In this document: positions 26,255 through 35,486 of the stretch, one piece after another | Layout of the letters: each line of letters opens with the position of its first letter | How positions within the stretch are numbered: position 1 is the stretch's first letter | Assembly (NCBI RefSeq): GCF_003846185.1 | Contig: NZ_ML123034.1 | Coordinates: 3,601,314-3,665,313 of the forward strand | From: Streptomyces sp. ADI96-02 | Lineage (GTDB): Bacteria; Actinomycetota; Actinomycetes; Streptomycetales; Streptomycetaceae | Direction of reading: 5' to 3' | DNA length: 64,000 nt | Translations under genes and position numbers: made by a program | Notes under the pieces: model-generated | The model's input: only the letters and a program-made list of their open reading frames with translations | Databases searched by the model: none | What the model was told of the DNA's origin: nothing

Positions 26255-27655
26255 GTGACTATTCGCCTGCACGACACCAGCGCCCGGCAGATCCGTGACT
26301 TCGTCCCGCTCACAGCGGGCTGCGTCTCGATCTACCTCTGTGGCGCCACGGTCCAGGCGGCACCGCACATCGGGCACATCCGCTCGGGGCTGAACTTCGA
26401 CATCATGCGCCGCTGGTTCGCCTACCGCGGCTACGACGTCACGTTCGTCCGGAACGTCACCGACATCGACGACAAGATCATCGCGAAGTCCGCCGAGCAG
26501 GGCCGCCCGTGGTGGTCGATCGGCTACGAGAACGAGCGCGCGTTCAACGCCGGGTACGACGCGCTCGGCTGCCTGCCGCCGACGTACGAGCCCCGCGCCA
26601 CCGGCCACATCACCGAGATGATCGAGATGATGCGCGGCCTCATCGAGCGCGGCCACGCCTACGAGGCGGACGGCAACGTCTACTTCGACGTGCGGTCGCT
26701 GCCCGGCTACCTGGAACTGTCCAACCAGGAGCTGGACGACCTGCGCCAGCCATCCGGCGAGGGCGAGACCGGCAAGCGCGACCAGCGCGACTTCGCCATG
26801 TGGAAGGCGGTCAAGCCCGGCGAGCCCAGCTGGGAGACGCCGTGGGGCCGGGGCCGGCCCGGCTGGCACCTGGAGTGCTCCGCGATGGCGCACAAGTACC
26901 TCGGCTCCGCCTTCGACATCCACGGCGGCGGCATCGACCTGATCTTCCCGCACCACGAGAACGAGATCGCCCAGGCCAAGGCGTACGGCGACGAGTTCGC
27001 GCGGTACTGGGTGCACAACGGCTGGGTCACCATGTCCGGCGAGAAGATGTCGAAGTCGCTCGGCAACTCCGTGCTCGTCAGCGAGATGGTCAAGAACTGG
27101 CGTCCGATCGTCCTGCGCTACTACCTCGGCACCCCGCACTACCGGTCGATGATCGAGTACAGCGAGGAGTCGCTGCGCGAGGCGGAGTCGGCGTTCGCCC
27201 GGATCGAGGGCTTCGTCCAGCGCGTCACCGAGAAGGCCGGGGAGACCGTCGCCCCCGCCGCCGAGGTGCCGCCCGCCTTCGCCGAGGCGATGGACGAGGA
27301 CCTGGGCGTCCCGCAGGCCCTCGCGATCGTCCACACCACCGTCCGCCAGGGCAACAGCGCGCTCGCGGCGGACGACAAGGAGGCGGCGGTCGCCCGGCTG
27401 GCCGAGGTCCGTGCGATGCTCGGCGTGCTCGGCCTCGATCCGCTCGACCCGCACTGGGCCGGGGAGAACGACCGGGGTGAGGACCTGCACGGCGTCGTCG
27501 ACACTCTCGTACGCCTGGTCCTCGACCAGCGGCAGTCGGCCCGCGCCCGCAAGGACTGGGCCGCCGCCGACGCCATCCGCGACCAGCTCAACCAGTCCGG
27601 TCTCGTCATCGAGGACAGCCCCAGCGGCCCCCGGTGGACGCTCGGACCGCGCTGA
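26255..27655 (+). CDS. cysS: Cysteinyl-tRNA synthetase
   Basis: 466 residues from GTG at 26255. Class I synthetase: zinc ligand Cys in YLCGATVQAAPHIGHIR, which also holds the HIGH signature; WHLECSAMAHKYLG, IDLIFPHHENEIAQ (His and Glu zinc ligands); and KMSKS in GEKMSKSLGN. The C-terminal DALR-like helical bundle and the end IEDSPSGPRWTLG are normal. The YLCGATVQ variant instead of YVCGPTVY is the usual actinomycete form. It attaches Cys to tRNA-Cys. Confidence 0.96.
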   Translation: MTIRLHDTSARQIRDFVPLTAGCVSIYLCGATVQAAPHIGHIRSGLNFDIMRRWFAYRGYDVTFVRNVTDIDDKIIAKSAEQGRPWWSIGYENERAFNAGYDALGCLPPTYEPRATGHITEMIEMMRGLIERGHAYEADGNVYFDVRSLPGYLELSNQELDDLRQPSGEGETGKRDQRDFAMWKAVKPGEPSWETPWGRGRPGWHLECSAMAHKYLGSAFDIHGGGIDLIFPHHENEIAQAKAYGDEFARYWVHNGWVTMSGEKMSKSLGNSVLVSEMVKNWRPIVLRYYLGTPHYRSMIEYSEESLREAESAFARIEGFVQRVTEKAGETVAPAAEVPPAFAEAMDEDLGVPQALAIVHTTVRQGNSALAADDKEAAVARLAEVRAMLGVLGLDPLDPHWAGENDRGEDLHGVVDTLVRLVLDQRQSARARKDWAAADAIRDQLNQSGLVIEDSPSGPRWTLGPR

Positions 27656-27667
27656 GCACGACTCTCG

Positions 27668-27717
27668 GCGCCGGTCCGACCGGCGCAGATGTGCCGCCCG
27701 GCTCTCCGGGCGGCACA
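27668..27717. terminator. Double hairpin after cysS
   Basis: A short hairpin GCGCCGGTC/GACCGGCGC (27668-27686) is followed at once by TGTGCCGCCCGG/CCGGGCGGCACA with a 4-nt loop (27690-27717). Confidence 0.8.
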
Positions 27718-27759
27718 CTCGTTACGTACGTACGTCTGAAGCAACGAAACAGGTAGGTC

Positions 27760-28716
27760 ATGGCCGGGAACAGCCAGCGCAGGAACCGCCGCACGTCCAA
27801 CAAGAAGGGCATGCAGGTCGGCAGCGGTGGCCAGCGACGCCGTGGTCTCGAAGGCAAGGGACCCACGCCGCCCGCCTCCGCCCGCAAGGGACACAAGAAG
27901 AACCGGATCGCCGGCGCCCAGGCCAAGCAGGCCGCGGCGCGCCGTCCCGCCCCCCGGCGCGGCGGCGTGAAGGGCGCCTCGGAGATGGTCGTCGGCCGCA
28001 ACCCGGTCTACGAGGCGCTGCGTGACGGCGTGCCCGCCGTCACCCTGTACGTCCAGCAGTACATCGACAACGACGAGCGGGTCCGCGACGCCCTCAAGCT
28101 CGCGGGCGAGCGCGGCAACATCAACCTGATGGAGGCCCCGCGCCCGGAGCTGGACCGGATGACGAACGGCCTGAACCACCAGGGCCTCGTCCTCCAGGTC
28201 CCGCCGTACGAGTACGCGCACCCGGAGGACCTCACCGCCGCCGCCTACGACAACGGCGAGGACCCGCTGATCGTGGCCCTGGACGGAGTGACCGACCCGC
28301 GCAACCTCGGCGCGATCGTCCGCTCGGTCTCCGCCTTCGGCGGCCACGGCGTGGTCGTCCCGGAGCGGCGCGCGGCCGGCATGACCGCCGGTGCGTGGAA
28401 GTCCTCGGCCGGCACGGCGGCCCGTACGCCGGTCTCCCGGGTCACCAACCTCACCCGCGCGCTGGAGGGCTACCAGAAGGCGGGCCTCACGGTCGTCGGC
28501 CTGGCCGCCGACGGCGAGCACACGGTGGAGGACCTGGAGCAGCTGGCGGGCCCGGTCGTCATCGTGATCGGCAGCGAGGGCAAGGGCCTGGGCCGACTCG
28601 TCGGCGAGACGTGCGACTACCGGGTGCGGATCTCCATGCCGGGCGGCGCCGAGTCGCTCAACGCCGGCGTCGCGGCGGGCATCGTGCTCTACGAGGTGGC
28701 GCGCCGGCGCGCGTGA
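27760..28716 (+). CDS. rlmB: 23S rRNA (guanosine-2'-O-)-methyltransferase RlmB (TrmH/SpoU family)
   Basis: 318 residues from ATG at 27760. An actinobacterial basic N-terminal tail of about 70 residues (AGNSQRRNRRTSNKK, KGHKKNRIAG) precedes the L30-like substrate domain (MVVGRNPVYEALRDGVPAV) and the SPOUT domain with DGVTDPRNLGAIVRSVSAFG, VIGSEGKGLGRL and SMPGGAESLNAGVAAGI, the knot that binds SAM. RlmB modifies the peptidyl-transferase loop (G2251). It follows cysS, as in mycobacteria. Confidence 0.93.
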   Translation: MAGNSQRRNRRTSNKKGMQVGSGGQRRRGLEGKGPTPPASARKGHKKNRIAGAQAKQAAARRPAPRRGGVKGASEMVVGRNPVYEALRDGVPAVTLYVQQYIDNDERVRDALKLAGERGNINLMEAPRPELDRMTNGLNHQGLVLQVPPYEYAHPEDLTAAAYDNGEDPLIVALDGVTDPRNLGAIVRSVSAFGGHGVVVPERRAAGMTAGAWKSSAGTAARTPVSRVTNLTRALEGYQKAGLTVVGLAADGEHTVEDLEQLAGPVVIVIGSEGKGLGRLVGETCDYRVRISMPGGAESLNAGVAAGIVLYEVARRRA

Positions 28717-28887
28717 CGGCGCGCGGTGGCGTACGGCGCTCGCGCGCCAACGGGCACGCCCTCCGGGCGAGTTGACGCGCGAGTGCCGAACAGACTTCCA
28801 GCTTGCCCGAGTTTGGCTGGATCTTGACGGGTCTCGGACACATCGGCGGCGTCAAGGCAGTGTCCTAACGACACATCACTCGGTTAG

Positions 28888-30510
28888 ATGAGTGTGGACA
28901 CCAGAACGCCTCGGTTCGACGAGCAACCCGCCCTGAGCATGACCAAGGTGGACAGCGACCCCGCGCAGGTCATCGTCAACCACGCCAGCTTCCGGGTGCA
29001 GCTCGCCCCGGGCCAGCGCGCGCGGCTGCGCGGTGCCCCCGCGGACACGGCCCGCATCCCCGCCATGAGCGGCGCCGGGGTCCGCAGGCGGGCACCCGTC
29101 GTCTGGAGCGGCAGATCCGCCCCCGGCGACCCGGGCGCGACCGGCCTCCTCCAGGCCGTGCGCAACTCCACCGCCGGGACTCTCGACGCCGCTCTCGGCG
29201 CGGGTTCCGGGGACGGCCGCGCGGCGGGCGCCACCCAGGTCATCCCGTTCCTGGAGGAGACGCAGCCCAACCCCGTACTGACCGCTCCGCAGCAGCCGGG
29301 ACGCACCGGCCCGCTGCTGCCGCCGATGCGCCGGGCCGTCGGCGCCTACGACGACGACCTCGCCGACGAGTCGCCGGACGGCCCCGGCGACGACGACACC
29401 TACGACGAAGCCGCCGAGGACCGCGCCCGGCGGCACGGCAACGACCCGGTCCGGCACGCCTACTACCCCGGGCACCGGATGAACCTCGGGGTCGTCCTGC
29501 TCCCGATGCGGGTCTTCCTCGGCTTCATCTCGATCTACGCCGGCATGGGCAAGCTGTGCGACCCCGTCTACTTCGACGGCGGCGAGCGCGGCTCCATGGT
29601 CAAGTGGCTGACCTCGCTGAACCCGTGGGCGCTGGCCGAGCCGCTGCGCGACTTCGCCCTCTCGCACCCGGTCGGGGCCGGACTGACCGTCGCCTTCCTC
29701 CAGGTCGTCGTCGGCGTCCTGACCGTTCTCGGCCTGTGGCAGCGCGTCGCCGCCTCCGTCGGGGCCCTGCTCTCCGCGGCCCTGCTGGTCACGGTCAGTT
29801 GGCGCACCGTAGCCGTGTACGACGCGCCCGACATCATCTTCCTGGCCGCCTGGAGCCCGCTGATCATCGCGGGCGCGCCCGTCTACTCCGTCGACGGACG
29901 CCTCGCCGGAGAGGCCTGGCGCAAGCTCGGCCCGCGGTCGGAGATCTGGGACCTGCGCCGCCGCGTGCTGCGCCGCGGTTCGGTCATCGCCACCGTCGTC
30001 GTCGGCCTCACCCTGCTGATCGGCTCCATCCTCGGCGGCGCCGTCCGCTCCACCGAGGTCGTCACCGTCCCCGGTCCGAACGACAACCCGACCAACCAGC
30101 TCCCCGGCATGCCGCTGCCCCGCGAATCCAGCGGCGAGCGCCAGACCTCCCGCACCCCGGACCGGCGGGCCCCGGAGCCCACCCGCTCCGGCACCGCCAC
30201 CGCCCCGGCCACCGACCGCCCCACCCCCGGAGCGGTACGCGAGTCCGCCGGCGGGCAGTCCACGGGCGCGGGCACCCAGCCCAGCCAGACGCAGGGCACG
30301 GGTCAGCAGCCTCCGCAGCAGACCGCCCCGCAGCAGCCGCCGGCAGCCACCAGCGCCGGTCCCTCCTCGTCCGGCTCCATGGGCGGCGCGGGCTCCGCGG
30401 GCGGCGGCTCGGAGCCGGCCGGCGGCGGTTCCACCGGCGGCGGCGAGGGCGGCACGTCGGGCGGCTCGTCCGGCGGTGGCCGCAACCCCATCGGCGGCCT
30501 CCTCGGCTGA
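28888..30510 (+). CDS. DoxX-family membrane protein with long disordered ends
   Basis: 540 residues from ATG at 28888; no good ribosome site precedes it, so it may be leaderless or start later. The first 190 residues are cytoplasmic, charged and rich in Gly/Asp (YDDDLADESPDGPGDDD). Four membrane spans between about 195 and 385 carry the DoxX core (LPMRVFLGFISIYAGMGKLC, GLTVAFLQVVVGVLTVLGLW, ASVGALLSAALLVTVSW, PDIIFLAAWSPLIIAGA). A fifth span is followed by a Pro/Ser/Gln/Gly tail ending GGGRNPIGGLLG. DoxX proteins are linked to quinone and thiol redox balance at the membrane; the exact role here is unknown. Confidence 0.8.
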   Translation: MSVDTRTPRFDEQPALSMTKVDSDPAQVIVNHASFRVQLAPGQRARLRGAPADTARIPAMSGAGVRRRAPVVWSGRSAPGDPGATGLLQAVRNSTAGTLDAALGAGSGDGRAAGATQVIPFLEETQPNPVLTAPQQPGRTGPLLPPMRRAVGAYDDDLADESPDGPGDDDTYDEAAEDRARRHGNDPVRHAYYPGHRMNLGVVLLPMRVFLGFISIYAGMGKLCDPVYFDGGERGSMVKWLTSLNPWALAEPLRDFALSHPVGAGLTVAFLQVVVGVLTVLGLWQRVAASVGALLSAALLVTVSWRTVAVYDAPDIIFLAAWSPLIIAGAPVYSVDGRLAGEAWRKLGPRSEIWDLRRRVLRRGSVIATVVVGLTLLIGSILGGAVRSTEVVTVPGPNDNPTNQLPGMPLPRESSGERQTSRTPDRRAPEPTRSGTATAPATDRPTPGAVRESAGGQSTGAGTQPSQTQGTGQQPPQQTAPQQPPAATSAGPSSSGSMGGAGSAGGGSEPAGGGSTGGGEGGTSGGSSGGGRNPIGGLLG

Positions 30511-30533
30511 CCCGCACGGAAGGAAACGCGCCA

Positions 30534-30574
30534 AGGGCGGTCCCGCCACCCCGGTTCGGGGGCGGGACCGCCCT
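30534..30574. terminator. Terminator after the DoxX gene
   Basis: A 14-bp perfect stem AGGGCGGTCCCGCC (30534-30547) / GGCGGGACCGCCCT (30561-30574), 24 bp past the stop, between converging genes. Confidence 0.85.
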
Positions 30575-30720
30575 CGCGTGCGTGGGGGGCCTATCCGGCT
30601 CGTACGGCCGGGCGCGGCTTGTACGGCACGGTGGTGTGGTGCGTACCGCGTCGGGCTCCGTGCGGGGCGGTACGGGTGTCGGGGGAGGCGGCTGCCGCGC
30701 GAGGGGCGCGGGAGGGGCTG

Positions 30721-31437
30721 TCAGGCCGTGTGCGCGCCCAGTTCGCGTGCCGCCTCGGTCAGGTCCTTGGCCGTGTCGATCGCCCGCCAGTAGGCCCCGT
30801 GGGGCAGCGGGAAGCCGGCCAGCCGCCGCTCGCGGGCCAAGCGCGGGAAGGTCGTGCGCTCGTGGTCGCCCCGGTCCGGCAGCAACTTCGTGAACTCCGG
30901 CGAGAACACGTACACACCCGCGTTGATCAGGTACGGCGAGGGCGGCGACTCGATGAAGTCCGTGATGTGTCCGAAGGCGTCCGTCTCCACCGCGCCCCAG
31001 GGAATCCGGGGCCGGGCCAGCGCGAGCGTCGCGGTGGCGTCGCGCTCCGCGTGGAAGGCGGCCATCTCGCGCAGCGAGAAACGCGTCCAGATGTCGCCGT
31101 TGGTGGCGTACCAGGGTTCGTCCGGCTCGGGCAGGCGCTGGGCGGCGTACTTCAACCCGCCGCCGCGGCCCAGCGGTTCGGTCTCGACCACGGTGGTGAC
31201 GCGCAGCGGCAGGACGGCGGACTCCAGCCACTCCTGGAGCACCTCGGCGAGGTGGCCGCACGAGACCACGGCGTCGGTGACGCCCTCGTCGGCCAGCCAG
31301 GAAAGCTGGTGGCCGATGATCGGAGTCCCGGTCCCGGGGATCTCGACCATCGGCTTGGGGCGGTCATCGGTGTACGGGCGCAGCCGCGACCCCTGGCCGC
31401 CGGCGAGGATCACGGCCTGCGTCGGATACGTATGCAT
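30721..31437 (-). CDS. Sugar-nucleotidyltransferase (NTP_transferase family)
   Basis: 238 residues from ATG at 31437 (a GTG at 31446 is also possible; neither has a strong ribosome site). The Rossmann-like core shows QAVILAGGQGSRLRPYTDDRPKPMVEI, the nucleotide-binding signature, then SCGHLAEVLQEWL, ETEPLGRGGGLKYA, WYATNGDIWT and the C-terminal INAGVYVFSPEF. Such enzymes activate hexose-1-phosphates as NDP-sugars, often mannose-1-P guanylyltransferase-like. The sugar is not determinable from sequence alone. Confidence 0.88.
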   Translation of the reverse strand: MHTYPTQAVILAGGQGSRLRPYTDDRPKPMVEIPGTGTPIIGHQLSWLADEGVTDAVVSCGHLAEVLQEWLESAVLPLRVTTVVETEPLGRGGGLKYAAQRLPEPDEPWYATNGDIWTRFSLREMAAFHAERDATATLALARPRIPWGAVETDAFGHITDFIESPPSPYLINAGVYVFSPEFTKLLPDRGDHERTTFPRLARERRLAGFPLPHGAYWRAIDTAKDLTEAARELGAHTA

Positions 31438-31510
31438 GGCAGGCACGATATGCGGTGCCCGGCCGCACCCGGCGGGCGCTGCCGCCCGAGCCCGCCCGGA
31501 CCGGACCGGC

Positions 31511-31924
31511 TCAGCTGAACTGCGCCACTCCTGAGGCGAACGAGGTGTCGCAGACGGGGCGGGAGAAGCGGTGGGCGCGCGTCGGGCCGTACTGCTCGAC
31601 GGCGGCCTTGCCGAGGGCCCTGGCGATCGACATGCAGTGCCGGGCCAGCGACGGGCGCTGCTCGACGGCGCGCTGGAGGCCGGTCAGGGCGGTGCCCGGG
31701 TCCTTCTCCTGGAGTTCCACGAGGAGCTTGTCGCGCAGCACGTCCTGGGCGGCGCGCGGCTTCGCGGGCTTGGAGACCGTCTCCGAGGAGGCGGCGAGCA
31801 GCGGGGAGTCGTTGTCCGTTGCCGCCCACGGAACGCTGGTGACCGCAAGGGTCCCGGAGAGAACCATGACGACGGGCAGGACGAGAGCGAGAGATCGGCC
31901 GATGCGGCGCGCGGTGTGGGTCAC
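31511..31924 (-). CDS. Small secreted protein of unknown function
   Basis: 137 residues if the GTG at 31924 is used, giving a basic start THTARRIGRS and hydrophobic LALVLPVVMVLSGTLAV signal with a likely cut after WA. The mature part is helical (RDKLLVELQEKDPGTALTGL) and contains two cysteines (ARHCMSIARAL, SRPVCDTSFA) that could pair. A GTG at 31969 is an alternative start with a too-close GAGG. No family recognised. Confidence 0.6.
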   Translation of the reverse strand: MTHTARRIGRSLALVLPVVMVLSGTLAVTSVPWAATDNDSPLLAASSETVSKPAKPRAAQDVLRDKLLVELQEKDPGTALTGLQRAVEQRPSLARHCMSIARALGKAAVEQYGPTRAHRFSRPVCDTSFASGVAQFS

Positions 31925-32252
31925 GCAGCGAGCGTAGCGGGCAGTGATGAATCGGCGACATTTCGTCACCCTCGCGGGGGACGGTTCGACGCGCCCTTTC
32001 GAATACGGGGTTGACGCATCGTGGCGAAATGCCCAGTGTGCCGGGGTATTTGGCGGCGTCGGGCGTCGAAACCCTCACGCGTTCCGGGCCACGCAAACGG
32101 CCCCGCGCCCTCTCGCGGAGAGCACGGGGCCGAGCGTGCGGCGGAGCGGAGTCAGCCGGTGCGACGGCCGGGCGGTGGGGCGTTGAGTCGCCGGCCGGTC
32201 GGCCGGGTCGGTCAGCCGGGTCGGTCGGTCAGCCGTCGGTCAACCGGTCGGC
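31925..32252. other. Gap between msiK and the secreted protein gene
   Basis: No supported gene. It holds a hairpin CGGCCCCG/CGGGGCCG (32098-32132) that could terminate msiK transcripts, and from 32195 degenerate GTCGGTCAGCCG-type repeats leading into the msiK 3' end. Confidence 0.55.
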
Positions 32253-32267
32253 CAGTCGGTGAGGCGA

Positions 32268-33404
<1,137 letters not shown>

Positions 33405-33455
33405 GATGGATCTTCTCCTCAACCGGCAGGAACGTGCCGGACGATCCGAGTAGGG

Positions 33456-33471
33456 AGTGGTCTGGTCCACT
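33456..33471. promoter_or_regulatory. dre-like DasR operator of msiK
   Basis: AGTGGTCTGGTCCACT matches the DasR consensus A(C/G)TGGTCTAGACCA(C/G)T at 14 of 16 positions. It lies just downstream of the predicted -10 and would block transcription until GlcN-6-P releases DasR. Match is counted by hand; binding is inferred. Confidence 0.75.
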
Positions 33472-33488
33472 TGAGCGAACCTGCCGTG

Positions 33489-33517
33489 ACGCTACCTGGC
33501 GTTTCCCGATCTGTCAG
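33489..33517 (-). promoter_or_regulatory. Candidate msiK promoter
   Basis: On the minus strand CTGACA and TAGCGT are spaced by 17 bp, the -10 ending 18 bp before the dre-like site. Confidence 0.55.
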
Positions 33518-33580
33518 TAGTCCGGAGCACAGGAAATCGCGGACGACCAGGGCCCGGGGTTGGTTAGACTGCTCCGGCAC

Positions 33581-33654
33581 GCCTCCTTAGCTCAGCTGGC
33601 CAGAGCAACGCACTTGTAATGCGTAGGTCGTCGGTTCGAATCCGACAGGGGGCT
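33581..33654 (+). tRNA. tRNA-Thr(TGT)
   Basis: 74 nt. Acceptor GCCTCCT pairs with AGGGGGC; D arm GCTCAGCTGGCCAGAGC; anticodon stem ACGCA/TGCGT encloses loop CTTGTAA with anticodon TGT reading ACA; T arm contains GGTTCGAATCC. No encoded CCA. A TTAGACT -10-like box lies about 15 bp upstream. Confidence 0.95.
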
Positions 33655-33661
33655 CAGGGAT

Positions 33662-33692
33662 GGCCCAGGTCAGACATCGTCTGACCTGGGCC
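33662..33692 (+). terminator. Intrinsic terminator of the tRNA-Thr gene
   Basis: GGCCCAGGTCAGAC / GTCTGACCTGGGCC, 14-bp perfect stem with 3-nt loop, followed by TTTGTTCTTCT: one of the few terminators here with a true T-tract. Confidence 0.9.
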
Positions 33693-33774
33693 TTTGTTCT
33701 TCTCAAGATCGATCGGCGTCAGTGGAGCACTCTTTCCGGGGCACCATGATCGCCACTCGACGGCGTCGGCCGTC

Positions 33775-34275
33775 CGGCCGCCGCCGCCACCGAGACCCTG
33801 GGACTGGGAGGAGCGCGGCGACGGCACTCGGGCCCGCTTCGTCAACGACATCGCGGGCACGCTCGGCACCGCCACCTTCGGTGACGACGTGGTGCTCCAG
33901 CTGTCGAACCTGCGCGGGGACATCTCGGTCCCCCTGGACCTGGCCGACCTCTCGCGCTCGGTCGTGCAGCGGTACGACGAGTTCGGGGTCCCGCTCACCG
34001 CGACCGAGCCCGCCCGTTGTTACGGCTGGATGGGCGCCTCACAGGTCTCCAGTGACACCCTGAGCGGCCTCGTGCTCACCGACGCGCGCGCCCACGAGCC
34101 GGAAGCCGGCCGCTTCCTCCAGGTCGACCAGGGGTACGCGGGCGGCTCGAACCCCTACGTGTACTGCGGGGGCGACCTCGTGGGGTGCCGCGACACCAGC
34201 GGTCTGGCGAGCTACTGCCTGTACTGCGACCTCGGCAAGACCGGTGCCTCCGACAAGAAGGTGTTCTCGTACTGA
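33775..34275 (+). pseudogene. Rhs/YD-repeat protein C-terminal remnant
   Basis: An open frame reads RPWDWEERGDGTRARFVNDIAGTLGTATF, VVLQLSNLRGDISV, then CYGWMGASQVSSDTLSGLVL, ARAHEPEAGRFLQVDQGYAGGS and NPYVYCGGDLVGCRDTSG, the RHS core plug that precedes a variable toxin tip, and then a short divergent tail ending DKKVFSY. The large YD-repeat part is absent: the frame is cut off near the tRNA terminator and has no start or ribosome site. After the stop the bases read DKKYWDKHVPTCARW, perhaps more of the lost tip. A truncated polymorphic-toxin gene. Confidence 0.75.
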
Positions 34276-34398
34276 TGGACAAGAAGTACTGGGACAAGCA
34301 CGTTCCAACCTGCGCAAGATGGTCCGCACCAAGTTCTGGGGCCGCGGTTCCGGACCGCGCGCCACGCGGAAGACCGAACCTGTCGATAGTGAGCGGGG

Positions 34399-34435
34399 GA
34401 GGGCCCGCGTCCCCGCTCCAGGGACGCGGGCCCTC
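34399..34435. terminator. Strong hairpin between Rhs remnant and membrane protein gene
   Basis: 15-bp perfect stem GAGGGCCCGCGTCCC (34399-34413) / GGGACGCGGGCCCTC (34421-34435), 7-nt loop. Confidence 0.8.
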
Positions 34436-34463
34436 CGCCCCGAACCACGGAGGACAAACCCTC

Positions 34464-34844
34464 ATGAGCAAGCCCAGTTCCCCGAACAAGCCCAGACCCT
34501 GGATCGAGCCCGGAGCCTGGAGCAAGGCCCGCCTCATAGCCGTCGGCTACATAGGTCTGGCCATGGTCACTGCCCTGGCCTATGAGTTCTCCGGGCGGCC
34601 CGGGGCCGCCGACCCGCTGATGAACACCATCTCCTTCCCCGGCGCTGTCGTGGTGCTGGTCTTCGTGCTGTATCCGCTGGCCCTGCTGGTCGGCGACGAC
34701 TCGATCGGCGGGGAGGCCGGGTTCAACCTCCTCAACCCCCTGTTCCACGGTGCCGGAGCGCTGGTCAACGTCCTGATCGTGTGGGGTTGCATGGCCTTCG
34801 TCCGTTACTTCGGGAAAGAGGCCCGTCGCAGCGGCGGGCGTTGA
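34464..34844 (+). CDS. Three-span membrane protein next to the Rhs remnant
   Basis: 126 residues from ATG at 34464 with GGAGGACAAAC upstream; longer readings cross the terminator and are rejected. Hydrophobic spans at about 22-42, 56-76 and 92-114 (LIAVGYIGLAMVTALAY, ISFPGAVVVLVFVLYPLALLV, AGALVNVLIVWGCMAFV). Its position directly after a Rhs tip would suit an immunity protein, but nothing in the sequence proves it. Family not recognised. Confidence 0.65.
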   Translation: MSKPSSPNKPRPWIEPGAWSKARLIAVGYIGLAMVTALAYEFSGRPGAADPLMNTISFPGAVVVLVFVLYPLALLVGDDSIGGEAGFNLLNPLFHGAGALVNVLIVWGCMAFVRYFGKEARRSGGR

Positions 34845-34904
34845 TCACAACGGCGGTCACATAGCTCGTGAACTGGGGTTTTCTGTTGCTCGGGGCAGGG
34901 TGGG

Positions 34905-35129
34905 TCACACGGCCGGGGTGCCGTGGGATTGCCTGCGTGAGCGGAGCGGCTCGGGGACCTGCTTCTCGGGCCGCCTGGCCTCGGCCTTCTTCTTGATCTT
35001 GGCCTGGGCTTTCGCGCTGGTCTTCGCCTTCCTGGCGGCCTTCTCGCCTTTGCGGGCGGCCTGCTCGGCTTCGGCCTTGCGCTGGAGGCGGACGACTTTG
35101 GCGGTGGCCTCGATCGCGACATCGCCCAC
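34905..35129 (-). CDS. Doubtful basic Lys/Ala-rich ORF
   Basis: 74 residues, GTG start, weak ribosome site. VAIEATAKVVRLQRKAEAEQ continues as KAARKAKTSAKAQAKIKKKAEA, an amphipathic basic helix. Such composition can arise in real histone-like tails or by chance; the region around it is decayed, so it may be a fragment. Confidence 0.3.
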   Translation of the reverse strand: MGDVAIEATAKVVRLQRKAEAEQAARKGEKAARKAKTSAKAQAKIKKKAEARRPEKQVPEPLRSRRQSHGTPAV

Positions 35130-35158
35130 GCCGCCAGAGGCCCACCGGCAACGGGCGG

Positions 35159-35330
35159 GAAGCCTTCATCGACCTGGAAGACCTCGCCGAGGTCGCGGCC
35201 GTCGTGCTCACGCGGCAGGGCCACGCCGGACGGATCCATGTCCTCTCCGGCACCCGGTCTCTAGAGCTTCGGCGAGGCCGTCGCGGAACTCGCCGAGGCT
35301 TCCGGCAGGTCGCCCGTACGGACTTCACGC
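35159..35330 (+). pseudogene. NmrA-like/SDR NAD(P)-binding protein fragment, frameshifted
   Basis: Reads EAFIDLEDLAEVAAVVLTRQ then GHAGRIHVLSGTRSLEL, the characteristic central block of NmrA-like NAD(P)H-binding proteins (family form: AFVDVRDIAAVAAAVL). Near 35268 the frame shifts and resumes as FGEAVAELAEASGRSPVR, the following conserved segment. N-terminal nucleotide-binding and C-terminal parts are missing. Confidence 0.7.
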
Positions 35331-35486
35331 GGCTGTGACCGCCCGGCCGCCCCGCCCGTGGTCCGCCGGGCGGGGTGCGCCCGGACGCGTAAAATGAGGA
35401 AGCGTTCGGTGGGGGCGGCGCGTGGTGGTGCGGCGTGGCCGCGAACCCGCGACGGGGGGCTGTGGCATCGGCATCGGAGGACCACC

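Noticed and set aside
34275-34463. N-terminal extension of the three-span membrane protein starting MDKKYW
   Set aside because: It would run through a 15-bp terminator hairpin; a strong ribosome site exists at 34464.
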